Of a DNA stretch of 64,000 nucleotides, positions 35,301-47,600 are shown piece after piece. The stretch comes from Mesaphorura yosii (lineage: Eukaryota > Arthropoda > Collembola > Poduromorpha > Tullbergiidae). Within the stretch, counting starts at the first letter, position 1; each line of letters begins with the position of its first letter. Location: contig WIXG01000142.1 in the NCBI GenBank assembly GCA_009869945.1, positions 62,001-126,000 on the forward strand, read 5' to 3'. The position numbers were made by a program, and so were the translations under genes. Under the pieces are notes generated by a model. The model was not told the origin of the DNA and did no database searches. It worked only from the letters and a program-made list of their open reading frames with translations.

Positions 35301-36349
35301 CGTTTCTGTTTAGGCAGGAGTAGCTGGATTAGCCCAGTGGTTTAGAAAATGGTTATGAAAACTAACAACTCACGGTGTCTAAAGTGGTTCCGCCGGGTAA
35401 AATGTAATTGATCTTTTTCTGCAATCCGCCCAACCATCCCTTCGTAGCCAAACTCAGGCTGATACATTGAAGCATCGGCCGGTTTCCGCCAATTGGCTTA
35501 ACTAAAATTACTGTTGCGCTGGTTGTAGTCAGAATGCAACCAGTTGGCCAAATTGAAGAGAGGGAATCACATTCTTGGCCCTGTAAATTTAAACGTATGC
35601 CCGATTACCAATAAGTCAACACCAACGAGGAAGGGAAATGTTTCGGAAGATTACTCACACTAGGAACATCAGCACTTATCGACAGAGTTTGTGATTCGTT
35701 GGCGATGTTAGGCCAATAGGTTATGGATCCTTCCGGGCTCACTGCAATACACGCTGGTGTGCTGGAGCCAGCTGCACCGACAACGCAGATCAATTTGGCG
35801 TGGTGAACTATTTCGCTTGGAGGTAAAGTCAACTCTCGACAAGGAATGGTTGTCCTCTTTCCATCGGTAATTGAATGTCTCCAAATGTAAAGTTTCTTTT
35901 TGGCAACCATCCACGCCCAGCCATTGGGATCCATGCGACACGAAACATTTTGCATATCTGGAAAATTGGGACAATATTATAATCGCGGATCCATTAAACC
36001 ACAGCTTTCGTTGCCGTCTTTCAACTGAAAAATTAACAATACCTTCAATTTTGTTAAGCGCAACACGGACCATGGACGGAAGTTGTGCTCCGTAAGGTTC
36101 AAGGCACAACGAGGATCCAGGGCTTAAAAATACCGTCTCATTTCCTCCACCAAACCGTGACGTTCTCCGACTGAAACTACATGATATGTACAGAGTTTAC
36201 GCCAAAGAACTCAACCTCTTATAGGAACATGATCCTAAACTTACGTACCTGTTTGAGAAGCTAGCATTTAGGCTGGTGTTCATTGACGAATTTAGCAACG
36301 TTGCGTTTCTGATCGCAGGAGCTGGCGGGGCCGACATTGACCAATCCAT
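29392..36349 (-). CDS. NUP133: Nucleoporin NUP133, with a gene nested in one intron
   Basis: NUP133 is a scaffold subunit of the Y (NUP107-160) complex of the nuclear pore: an N-terminal beta-propeller then an alpha-helical stack. Exon 1 (36249-36349) and exon 2 (36043-36170) give a Ser/Asn-rich leader. The propeller follows in 35659-35957 (GWAWMVAKKKLYIWR, matching human GWACLVCKEKLIIWK; CRELTLPPSEIVH), about 35373-35581, and 35114 to about 35313 (STVYLLSGTSVQVW). A 2.6 kb intron (32480-35113) separates this from exon 6 (EGLADVRGIQVWLLD). The helical part includes DAPVGDPRWL (human DYPASDPRWA), the large exon 29804-31047 with LAEKYLDFEVLVTVCY (human LAEKYCDFDILVQMCE), FEWYLRQRKASEL and LHQFLQAHPEVGWHH. 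Two last exons give RSDPWDSW and the C-terminal helices. The ATG at 36349 gives the expected disordered start. Head-to-head with the V-ATPase F gene. Confidence 0.93.
32986..32992 (+). promoter_or_regulatory. TATA box of the nested acyltransferase-like gene
   Basis: TATAAAA stands 157 bases before the start codon at 33149. A TCAGTT initiator-like site follows at 33045, further downstream than the usual 30 bases, so the exact start of transcription is uncertain. Confidence 0.5.
33149..34897 (+). CDS. Condensation/BAHD-like acyltransferase, nested in NUP133 intron
   Basis: Five exons (33149-33316, 33386-33592, 33665-33858, 33939-34617, 34715-34897) join in frame to 476 residues. The fold looks like the chloramphenicol-acetyltransferase-like superfamily that includes condensation domains and alcohol/wax-ester acyltransferases: a leading substrate half ending with the motif region VLICHCAIADGRGFH, then a long second half with GLITAAGMAALHEMI and a closing beta/helix unit (NRVFGTVAAHSM). 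The family motif is HHxxxDG, with the second His catalytic; here it reads HCAIADG, so Cys replaces that His. No signal peptide is seen, so it is probably cytosolic. The substrate is unknown. It lies on the strand opposite NUP133, wholly within its intron 5. Family call is from the motif and general shape; function could be altered or lost. Confidence 0.75.
35078..35083 (+). terminator. Polyadenylation signal AATAAA of the nested gene
   Basis: AATAAA lies 181 bases after the nested gene's stop and 30 bases before the NUP133 exon edge at 35114. Cleavage 10-30 bases downstream would keep the transcript inside the intron. Confidence 0.5.
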
Positions 36350-36713
36350 GCTAAGGGTTTTGTGGGAAGCAACTGAAGGAAATCTTCAGAACTTGTCTAG
36401 TTATCCGGCTTGATAGCAATTAAGTTCACGTCTGCAATAACTGACAAATCATCAAATCAGATTCCAATTCCAAGCTCACGGTTAAAACGCTTTCAGAGTT
36501 AGCTCAATCAGCCGGGCAGGTGCTTGCTTGAAACTCCAGCCCGCTTCACACAAGGAAAGAGCCAACATTAGACAAGGCGCGACACGTGAGAAGATCCCAT
36601 CCCATTCAATTCCATAAACATCGCAAAAGGGCGAGGCAGCAATATTTTGCTTAATTGTCAAGATCTTGGAAGGTAATTACCGCAATTAATTAGTAAAAAA
36701 AACACGATTCAAG
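36350..36713. promoter_or_regulatory. Probable bidirectional promoter, NUP133 / V-ATPase F
   Basis: Only 364 bases separate the two divergent start codons and no exon is evident between them. No TATA box was recognised, as is common for shared housekeeping promoters. The role is inferred from arrangement. Confidence 0.5.
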
Positions 36714-37349
36714 ATGACGATGCACTCAGCAATCCGGGGTAAACTGATAGCAGTGATTGGGGATGAGGTAAGTGTTCTTTCAAGCTCACTTTCTTATTCA
36801 CAAATAATGCCCATTTTATTGATTACCCTTTCGTTGCCTAACTTCAGGATACATGTGTGGGATTCTTGCTTGGTGGTGTGGGAGAGATAAACAAGAACCG
36901 TCAAGCCAATTTCATGGTGGTGGACAAAAGTAAGCCACGTTTCAGCTTTTGGCCCTCTGGAACTGTCTTGTCAAGTACATACTGCAAAGCCATATGCTGA
37001 TTGCTGATCGATTACTTCAATCATTTTAGATTCCAGCGTCAGTGAAATTGAGGAGACGTTCAAGAAATTCATTCGCAGGGATGATATTGATATTATCCTA
37101 ATCAGTCAGAATGTAAGTAGAAATACTGGGAATACGTTGAAATTCGTGAGGGAGTGAAGTTAATACATAGTGTTCTAATTCTTTTAATGTTCACAGATTG
37201 CGGAAATGATTCGCCACGTAATTGATACACACACGAGCCCGGTTCCTGCTGTTCTTGAGATTCCAAGCAAAGATCATCCGTACGATCCCACGAAGGATTC
37301 AATTCTTCGCCGTGCTCGTGGAATGTTTAACCCTGAAGAATTTCGCTAA
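36714..37349 (+). CDS. Vha14: V-type proton ATPase subunit F
   Basis: Subunit F is the small central-stalk subunit of the cytosolic V1 sector that drives acidification of endomembrane compartments. Four exons (36714-36767, 36848-36929, 37030-37112, 37197-37349) give 123 residues, the usual length. Conserved blocks: [19 protein letters not shown] at the N-terminus, [31 protein letters not shown], and the C-terminal [19 protein letters not shown] followed by ILRRARGMF. The ATG two codons before HSAIRGKL gives the expected short leader. It shares an upstream region with NUP133. Confidence 0.97.
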
Positions 37350-37588
37350 AATCCAAGGGCATTTAAGTCATTTTTACCACATTCCAAATAGTAGCGTATT
37401 TCGCAAACGGCAAAATGCCCGCAAATATCTTGTGATATTTAAATTACCGTAGGCAGGACTCTTAATGAATTTAAGCAAATGTAGTTCAATTCACTAGTCT
37501 AGTAGAAGAATTGTTAGTCTAATTGTGGTGGAAATTAGCAATGATGATCTGATGAGTAGAAATGGATTCAGAAGCTCAGTATGCATGT

Positions 37589-37594
37589 AATAAA
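37589..37594 (+). terminator. Polyadenylation signal AATAAA of the V-ATPase F gene
   Basis: AATAAA lies 240 bases past the stop codon, followed about 30 bases on by a T-rich stretch. Confidence 0.5.
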
Positions 37595-38623
37595 ACACAA
37601 ACAAGATTATACCATTTGTCTTTTATTGGATAAATTCTCAGCACAACATCAATCTGATCAATGAATAGGATAGGCCAGATTATGGGTGAAAGTTCATACT
37701 TTCAAACGTCTGAAAACCAACGCCCGTGTTGTACACACTTAAATGAGTATTTTCCAGTTTCCTAAACGAGAATAAAATGATTGCGCTTACAATTACACGG
37801 GTATTATGTACTTACTGATATGAGCTAATTAATACATGGTTCCTTATCACACCTGTAAAATCTAATCGTTCTCGTCTTCGTTTGCTGCTAGAAACCCCAA
37901 CGTTTCGTAAACTTTCATAATACTTTTGTGGTATCATAATTTCCTGGTAATTGCACACACGTATAATCAAATAGCATAGCATGTATACATATTTTCATTT
38001 ACAGCACAATTTTACAGGTATAAAGGTTTGAAAAATTACAATTATGATTTGTACAGGCACAGGTATGTAAATAATTGTGACTGTTTTGGTTCGGGTTTCG
38101 TGAAAATGAGTCGCAACTAAAACTGTTCACACAAATGAAAAACGCACGCATTAATTAAGAATCGCACGAGGAAATGTAGAATACAAATTGTACAATCGTT
38201 AAGCACTTAATTCCAAGTATCCTATCAGAGTTTTCAGAGTTAAAATCTAATACAAATAATTAGTATTGGGTGCCTGTAATTTCCTTCACTCACAAGGTCG
38301 CACTCTACAATTAATTGGTTCAGGATTGATTAGCAATCTTGAGTTGAAGAGCTAAAAAGGTATTTGGTTCTTTGGTCAAGTTGGTATCACTTGCAGGGAA
38401 ATCGACGACATCGAGTTGCGTACGCTTCAGCAATTCTGGGATTACGATTACGGGTACATTACACAATTGGAAAACCTACTCGCGAGACAAGACATTTAGA
38501 AAGAGTAAAAAACAAAATGTCCATTGTCATGTACGCTTGTTGCATGCGCCACGCGGATGTTCACTTTTCTATAATGCAATGGTGCCAATGCTCCAATTAG
38601 CGTCTTGCGATCGACTTCGCAGT
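37595..38623. other. AT-rich intergenic/3' UTR sequence
   Basis: No exon is recognised. It probably contains the 3' UTR of the minus-strand EB-module gene; TTTATT at 37621 would be an AATAAA on that strand, but it is about 1 kb from the stop. Confidence 0.4.
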
Positions 38624-41600
38624 TCATACGTTGCTGGAGACTGAGTCCTGCCTGTACTTGGACTTAGCTGCTTTTGAGACACCAGCAGTTTCATTTTCCA
38701 CGCTTGCCTGACGCAGAGTTTTTGGTCTCGGGTAGCCTCCCATGCCTGCGAGAATCAAAAGTAAAATCAAGCCAGGTGGTATAAAATATTGAGTCATTAA
38801 CTTTTACGGCGTAAAATCAGGCGGAGACCGACCTTGTGTTGGTGTTTGTGTATCATTTTGTGGTGATGTCGGTGATAATGCATTGGGAGGAGACACGGCG
38901 CTCGGTTGCTGTGTAGTTGGCTGGTTCCGCTGATGAGCCTCCGCAGCGACCGCGCTTTGTATCGATGTCTGACTGCCTCTTCTGGACCGTGAAGGATTAT
39001 TGCCTCCACTGTTTCCGCGCAGCAGCTGCTTTCCTCCTTTCAGCAACGAGACGTTCATAAGCCTCGGATTTGGAGTGTTGAATATCGTTCGGTTCTCGCG
39101 AAACCTCGCTCTGGAAAGGCAAACGCAGAGGCAAAGTTAATCAAAATGCTAAGGGTAAGGCGACAAGGCGCCTAGCACGAAGGAAAAGCAAATACTCGTC
39201 AAGTTTACTTTGCAAAGAGTCGGAGCACGATGCAAAGTGTGAAACTCATGAGAATGAGTCCGATGATGACCCCGATCATGGTTGGATCCGTCTGCGGCAA
39301 GTCCAAGTTGTAAATTGGTAAATCTGGAAAGAGAAATGCAATACAGAAGGAGCGTGAGATCATTAGACATGCTGTGCGGGTAATAAATCACAGGTTGACC
39401 TTTAAGAAATCCCTTCCCTGGCATGTCATAACCATATTACGTTAGCTTTATTACAAAGTCTTCAAAGTCATGGAGCCCATGGAATAATACACGAAATAGA
39501 ACAGAAGGAGGTCGATTCGATTCGAACTTTGCCAGGCCGTAATCAATAGGAACTCAAAGATTGCTGGTTGTTGGTCGTCAGTTTCTTGTCGGCCAGAAAC
39601 GCTGCCTATTTGTTCTACCGAGGAGAAAGTAAAAATTCGAACAATGCAAACAAGAAAAGGAATTCATTCATTCCCGATAGGGTTTATGAAAAGTGTGCCG
39701 CCAAAGCCTTTTGTTCTTTGCGCAACGGCTCAAAAAGGCACAGTTTTCGCATTTGTGCTAGTTTAAGGCAGTTAACGTTACGGAGTCTAGTCTAAAGTCG
39801 TTTATTACACAACAAAACCTAATCTCGCTAGTCTTTTTTATGTCCGGTTTTTATCTTTTCTCAGCAACCGCCTGTGCAACTAAATCCTCATGAATACTTG
39901 AATAAATGAGGTGCTCTCCCCTGTCATTAGTTTGTACCAGTTCAAAGGAAAGCAACTTGCTTCGATCTGGTTCTCGGCTGCTTGCCGTTGCAGTTGCCGG
40001 TTTTGGATGAATGAGCTTGAGAAAGTCCGCTTCTTATCCCAAATGCTTTTCACGGGAGAAAGCACAGGTGAGAGAGTGAAAGCCAAGAAGACAGTGCACA
40101 TTTGCAAGTCTTTCCCTGGGATAACAGCAGATAAAGACGTTTGAATGAACTCTACTCGACTTGTGCCACCGCCACGGCGTGGTTTCTGTGTTTCTGCCTT
40201 GATTGCCTGCTGCTATTTTGTAATGGGTTGATAAATGAGGGCTATCTATCCGCGTTATATATCCCAAGTACGAAGTCAATCGATACCTGTCCCGGTGGTC
40301 TTCCTTCGCATCTGCGGTGCGCTCTGTGCTTTCACTCTCCCTTGGGCCACTTTGTTTCAGTATTTTGTGGAGCAATTTAGCAGGATATTTAAAAGTAGCA
40401 CAACAGCCGTCCAGGACCAAGCCAGGATCAGGAACATGGCACGGCTGCGTTGTTAATGATTAATGAATCGCCGTGCTCACACGCTTCTTTTGTAGATTTA
40501 TAATACCTAAATTGTTTTCTAGCAGCGACTAGGATTATGTATGAATGCAAAATGAGAATGCTCAAATTATTTGACCCCCTGTCAATTTCAGTCAGAGTCA
40601 GTCTTTTGTCGCGACTTTCAATGACGATTGCCTTCAGACCTTAAAACCTATGATCTTGTGCCCTTATTTCTTTAATCTTTCATCATTTGATCTACTGTGT
40701 TCTCTTTTCTGCATTGCAGTCTGCTTTGTCTACAAACTCAATTATTTTGCAGGAGCGGGGTGGCTGGGATCATGCCCCAGGACTTCTAATGAGATGGAAA
40801 GTTACCTGCTGCTCATTTGTCATTGTGTATCATCATTCAAATTTAATCCTGCCTGTCTCCGTACTCCTCCATGCTTTGGAACTCCCAATTCAATTTGCAC
40901 CTCTATGAAACAATGCGCCATGATAAGAGGCACGGTAAAATGAAAGCAAACAGACCGCAAGGTAAAAAAAAAATTGAGCTTGGTTGAGGCTCAGCAGGCG
41001 TTTGGTTGTTCGTCAGGAATAAATTCACTCCACAACTGAAACGCGCGCGAATAAGCTGGAGCTCCAGCTTCAAGCGATGGATTACATAATCCACTTTGGA
41101 ATGCTCGTAGTCTTTAACCTCCTGACGATGTGTCCATGAACCGAAATACGGCTTGGTACGGTATTGGCATTAACCCGAGCTCATGAGTTTACTTTGAGTT
41201 AAACCTTCTAATCTCGTTAAGCCAAAAATTATTCACAAAGTTCTTCTTCGGCGGTGGGAAAGGAAAAGTTGTGCGTTCGCTCAAAGGCGAGGCTGCTGCT
41301 GAGCTGTAGCAAACTGGAGCTTGAACTTATTTTACTTTCAAAGCAGAAATCAAGAAAAATTGCACAGCACGAACATTCTTGAAGAAAGTCCTCCCTTGAA
41401 CCTCAAAACTCGGCGCTTTTCTTACCTCTGCAGACGTCTCGCTCATCGTGGCTGGGTGCGTAGCCGTCCTGACACCTGCAGTGGCCACGGCTGCACTCCA
41501 CAAACTCGCCCATGCAGCGAAAGGTGCTGTTACAGGAGCCACGAAGAGGAACTTCTGTAATTGAACAAGAACAAGGTCGAAATTTATTAGTTTGACAGTT

Positions 41601-44600
41601 TTATTGGACATGTAGGCCAAGTCAAGCGGACAGGGACCTCGTCTGATCTCTGGAGTCCACTACTGCCCAGTGACAGGCATAAATTATTCCAGACAATATA
41701 ATTCGACTTGATCGCTCCATGAACATTTTGAACCGTTCCGAAAACCGCTCAAGTTTGTAGCATAAGCATACTGACTTTGCCAAAAGGTTTTCCAAACGGA
41801 CAGGCCAAGTAAGGAGAATGTTGTTTGGTCCCTTGAGGCCAAGCACTCTGGAATTCTGCACGTGAGTACATTCAGTTCATGTGCCGTGAAACCAATATCA
41901 GGCTGTTATGATGTTCAAAATTGCAAGACAAAACCTAAACATTTTCCGTGGTTAATGTGCTATATTGAAAGTAACCAAAGTAAATAACCATCGCCAGTAC
42001 GCCAATAAAAAGTGAATGCTGTGCGTGAAACTCAGCCAAGTCAAGTCAAGAAAGAGGTGACATAAAATTTAATGGAGTTCATAAATTCAGAAAGATCTCA
42101 GCACCTTTCCATTCCAAGTCGTCGTATAAAAACGAAGCCACAACGCAATGCAAAGCGGAAAGAGTGGGTTTATGGCTCACTTCAGGAAATGAATATTCGA
42201 TTATGGTTTTGTGGCTGTGGCTGAGTGCTGCTGTTAACGCTCTGCTATCCGATTTCAAATAACTGACCACACCATCCACAACTCCTAGCCACGTAATCCG
42301 GGTGCGAATTCAGAAGCTTCGTAATGGTGCACGTACTTTGTAAAAAAAAATTGAAAGCGAACGCGTGCGGGTGCAATTTTACGACCCGAAACACGATACG
42401 CAATTCGTTTGTTTCTCGTGTTACTTTCTTATTATTTGATTTGGGAACTTCAAAGGGAAAGGAAAATCGTACGAGCACACTTCCAACAAAATTTTATTCA
42501 ACTGCTGCGATGCGACGTGCTTCGATTCGTCTCTTGGCCAATGCATTAGTGAAGGATGCCCATCAGGAAGAATTTGATACGTTACTTAACCTCACTCACT
42601 CACTTAACCTAAATGTTCATATAGGAGGTAGATTTTTCTGGGAAAGAACAACAGAAGATTCGAGAGAATGAAATATCGTACTCGCTTGAAAGCGCACAGC
42701 GTCAGAGACGCATTTTGAGGAATGTGAACGATTCGTCAGAATTTCTTCTTCGTCAATCCTTCTCGGAAACAAAATGCATAATTAAAGTGTTCCCAGGCTT
42801 TGACATTGATCCCACTACACTGGTAAAAATTGCAAGCACATGATTTGATTTTTGCATGTTCGTTCCAAGAATCTGATACACTTACGTGATTATTGTATTT
42901 TGAATTGATTGTTCATGTATTCGTGCTTCGGTATGAAGGATAAGATCAAAGCAAGATCATTGTAATTTTTTAGCCTTGAGATGTGAACCAATTCGTGCAA
43001 GTTCGAACGAAGAAGTGAGAACATTTTCTGCCCAAACAGGGCACGCAAAGTAACTTGTTTTTGTGGAGCCGAGATTTAAATTCCGTGTGTGTGGCACGGT
43101 TTCTTTGCTAAAATATAGTTTAGGAGCATTATTTGCAATCAGTTGAGGTCATGCAGTGTAAATCGGTGGACCTTCTGAAGTTTGCAAGGTCTGACTTTGG
43201 TTTTCCGGTCAGGATATTAATTTGTGTATTGCATTGCTTATGCTTTCTGCTTTCATCCTTTACAGATGCTGGTAATCAAGAGTAATCAAGAGTTCATAGA
43301 AAATAATTAAACCACGTCGTAGATTCCATTCTACTGCTCATTCTGTACAGAAAATAGTGTTTCATCTGCCAATACTCATAATCGGATTAAGCTGCATAAT
43401 CAAAGTCCGGAATTTCAAAGAAGATTAGAAATTCTGGAGATATGAAAATCTTGTAAAGACCTCTGCGTCGCCAAATGAAATGTTCATGTACTTCCCAACC
43501 AATTTCACTCACGGTAGCGGTAGTGAGATTTTGCATTGCGAATACACTGCAAAATGCAGTCAGCACTTGAAAGGCAGTATAGCAGCAAAACCCGAGCAGA
43601 ACGACGCCTGAAGTGGTAGTTGGCAATAAATTCCTGAATTCCACAGTTTAAAACCCGACTCAACCGCAGGCCACAAATTTTGTACTACAAATTAGGCCCG
43701 TCTGGCATCTTATCGATAAATTACACGCTTGTTTACAGGGAGGAATGAGCAGACCGGGAATTAAGCAGGAAGTGTGCCATGCCATGCCCGCCGTGCCGCA
43801 CCATGCTGCCTGCTGAGTGAGCACCGACTTGACAAATGTGCGTTTAATCCGAAATTCAAACTTTACGAAACTGAATTTGGTTAATAGAGTCAGGCGAGGC
43901 CACAGCCTTGACCGAGATGGTGCGATGATGGGGTTTGTGCAGTGGAGAAATAAATCGAAGATTCTTCTTGCTGAAATGGGGCGTTTATGATAAATTAATA
44001 AAATCTCATAAATATCATCAATCATTCTTTGTCGTGGAAGGATTTTTCTCAGCTCATCAATTCCAACCTCGTCGCAAGCACAGACAGTCACAAATCGCGC
44101 TGTGCTCGGAGTTGTGGCGCTTTTATTCTCAAGCACTAGCTCAGAGCAGCCAACAGCGGCGGCAGTGCCAGTCGCCGAATTGCCGTCATCATCGCTTGTG
44201 AATTTTTCCCTCCATTCTCCTAGCCTGGGATTTCCTCCTCGTGGAATTTGAATAAGGATGTCTCTCGTCTAGATGTCTAGAGTCTCTGTGCTTGAATGAA
44301 TGCCTTTTTTCATTCTTGGGTCAAGCTGAGTGCCAGAGGAGAGGTGACAGCGACCTGCGACTCAGCATTTGACAAATTCTATAATTTTCATTGTCAACAG
44401 CATTCCGAGCATAATGCAAATCTCTCAAAGCTAAAGCCGTAGCTATACAAAATAGACAACAAAGGGTGTATGTTTATTTTCCTTTTATAACTTTCACGGA
44501 AAGCAGAAACGAAGTCGGACAGGTGCAAGCAGCAGTTCTGCTCTGCTTTGGCATTAGAAGAAAAGGGGCAAGGTCGCTCCATTTATCATTTACGCCTCAG

Positions 44601-47600
44601 ACAACGGCACGGGCACAGCCGTCCAGGCTCGTTTTCGTGCGAATTTAATTTTTAAGTATCGTTGAAACTCCCTGTCGAGTCGTGAAATATGTAGAAGAAA
44701 GAGCATGAGATACGAAGTGCGTGCCCCATCATTCTTCATTTGTACTTACGTTTCAGAATTGACGACAAAATATGTAGCGAAAAATGCATGGAACAAACAT
44801 ACCGTGTTTGGAAGCAATTTATAAGCCTAGCGTGGGCATAAAACGTTTAGAAATTCCAGAAAGAAAGCTATGGGACATGCGACGCAATGACACCTTGCAC
44901 GTTTCACGCATTTCATGCGCGTTTGCATATGCCGGAAACTTGTTGCATAATCACCAGTCAATAAATGAATATTATACAATGTTGTGGCACAATGCAAGGC
45001 GAGATAGTCATTCATTTGGTTAGTTGTGGCTTATCACTTCAGCACTTTCGCGTTTGGGGGTTTGGTTGTGTTAGTTTCTTTACGCGATCAAAATAAATGA
45101 ACGTCTTGAAAGAGCTCTATAAACTCTTACTTGAATTGGGTCATTTCCAAAAGTCACCTTCTTTGTCTTAGCCTTCAACTTATCAAGCTTCGTAGTGCTT
45201 CGAAATAAGTAAACGCACTATTTCTTTGATTATCATTTATTCATGAAATTTGAACGAAAAGCGCAGCAGTAGCGGCATTGCCCACTCGGCAATTCGTGTT
45301 CGCGAAGCGTTGAATCAATATTCTAGCTACACATCAGACAATAAATATGTTGGCACGTTAATTTGTGCTCCCGAAACGAACGACAGGGGGAATGGAACAA
45401 AAGTGAGGCCATTTGTTTGCAATTCGGGCTAAATACGTATAGATTCGATTTCCTTCCTGAAACTCTTCGCTGTGTTGTCCTGTGCTGTGACTAGAATCAA
45501 TGCCCAATGCACTTTTCAAATATTGCCATTCTAAATTCTTTTGCTGCATGTCTGCTTGTTAACCATTGTCGCTAAATTCGTGAGGAACAGGCATTTAAAC
45601 AGCGAAATTTTTGCTCTCGCACTAGCCTAATGGTTCTATCGATTAAAAGTTTGCTTAATTTAAATTATGCATGAACACAAGAAGCAGGGCGATGGACGAT
45701 TTCATGACCGATAGCCAAAAACACATTTCTAAAGTTACTTGATACTCAAAGTTTGTGTCACCAATATTGCTGTTTGTTGGGAACACTTCTTACAAGTAGG
45801 TAATTATGCGGGAGATAGCAAACCACAACGTTCAACTGCGTTTATCGTCCTATCACGCAGATCCGTCGGACATGGTACGGGTTACATATATGCTGTGTTT
45901 GCACCCACTCGCAATATGAATTCAAGCACATCGTCCAGAAACCGCAAACCAAACCAGGAAATGAAATGCCAGCCTGGCCAATTGTCCAGTTCTCAAATCA
46001 TGCTCATTAAGACGAGAAAACGACTACGATCACTAATGCAATTAGCGAACTGCAATTATTTCTTACGCTATTATTTAAATTATGTTCCGCTTATCAGCTG
46101 CTGACAACTGGAAGTCTTCTGGCTTCCTGCTTCTGTCTATAAATGCATCGGCGATTTAATCCCTCTGCGTTCTACCAGTCTCAGTTCGTTCAATCGTCTG
46201 TCCAAGTTCCAGTCGCCTTTGTGCTAACATTCAATTCAACATGCGTGCTTTGCTGTTTTTGATGCTGGCTCTTGCTTTGGTCGCGATGGCCTACTCCGAG
46301 GAAGGCAGTAAGTCCCCTAACTCTTTGTGTTGTGCCACCTGTTTAAATACCATTGCCAGAGCCGACCCAATTTCTAATTTTTAACCTGAATTTCAATTTC
46401 AGTGACCCCACCGGGCATTCTGCACTCAACTGCTGGTGGAGTTTCGGACGATTACATCGTGGTCGACGTGCCGAAGCCAAAGGTGCACTACTACGCTGCC
46501 GAGGCTCATGCCCTGCCCTCAGCCACTGCTTAAGTGCTGAATTCAGTGGAAAATTGAGTTTTGTACGCCTTTAATCACCTGCCATTGCGTTTTTTAAAAA
46601 TAAATCTGACTTTGTATCTTTTTGTATCAACGCCTGCTGAGACTTGTACGTTTTTATTCAATGTGCTGATGGAAAGTTCCGAGTTCGCGGTTCTTGCATA
46701 ATTAACTTCGGGATTAAATTGAGACGGATCTCATTTCAAGACCACTTTTACTCTTTGCTGTCTCTGGCGCTGACTTCGAACATTAATTTCCGTTACATGT
46801 GGTAGTTTCAATTGTTTGCGCCATGTGAATGTTTAAGGCTGTACTTAACTTTGCCATTATCCAAATGAATCCATTGATAATGCAGTCTAAGAATTCTAAT
46901 TACCAAGTTAGCTTTGACAGAATAAAACGTTTCTTCCAAAGTTGAACCCTAACTTAGTCAATAAAATTCTCGGGAAGACAGTTCATAAAACCTTGATGGA
47001 TTGAGTACTGTGTCGTTATCTTTCTGGCCAGCACGAAGAAGGTACAAAATGCCGAAATGAAATTCTAGAGCGTGAGAACCTCGTACGGCAGAATAAAATG
47101 AACACCATTCAGCCAGGCTATAAATTCTCTTTCATATCGACGCATTTAGTCTAGTCAGACGAATGAACTAATAAATCACAGCGTGATAAACCTCAAAGAA
47201 TTAATGAATGAGTCTAGCATTTATTCCGTCCGACTGATATCCGTTCCACACAAATAGCAAGTAGCAAGCTCGTACAGGTGCAGAATGATTGAGGTGAGAT
47301 TTTCTTGTGCCGTGCATGCAAAGTCAGTCGATCACATGCGCAGCGACGTTGGGTTCAAGGTAGTCTATCATTCTTTACATGATTCTGATTCCAACTTGGA
47401 TCCAATGTCAGAAATAATCCTCAGAAGACATTACGGTTGGGCTGCATTTCGTATAGTCTTTGTCAGTTCGTGCGTAGAATAAAAAAAACTCTCCACTGTT
47501 CTTGTTCCAAAGAAACTCACTCGAGGTCAGACTGAGGAACTTCCGATTGCATGTTCCGTCGCGTGATGAAACAAAAGAATTGGAGCCGGGCTCCGTAGCC

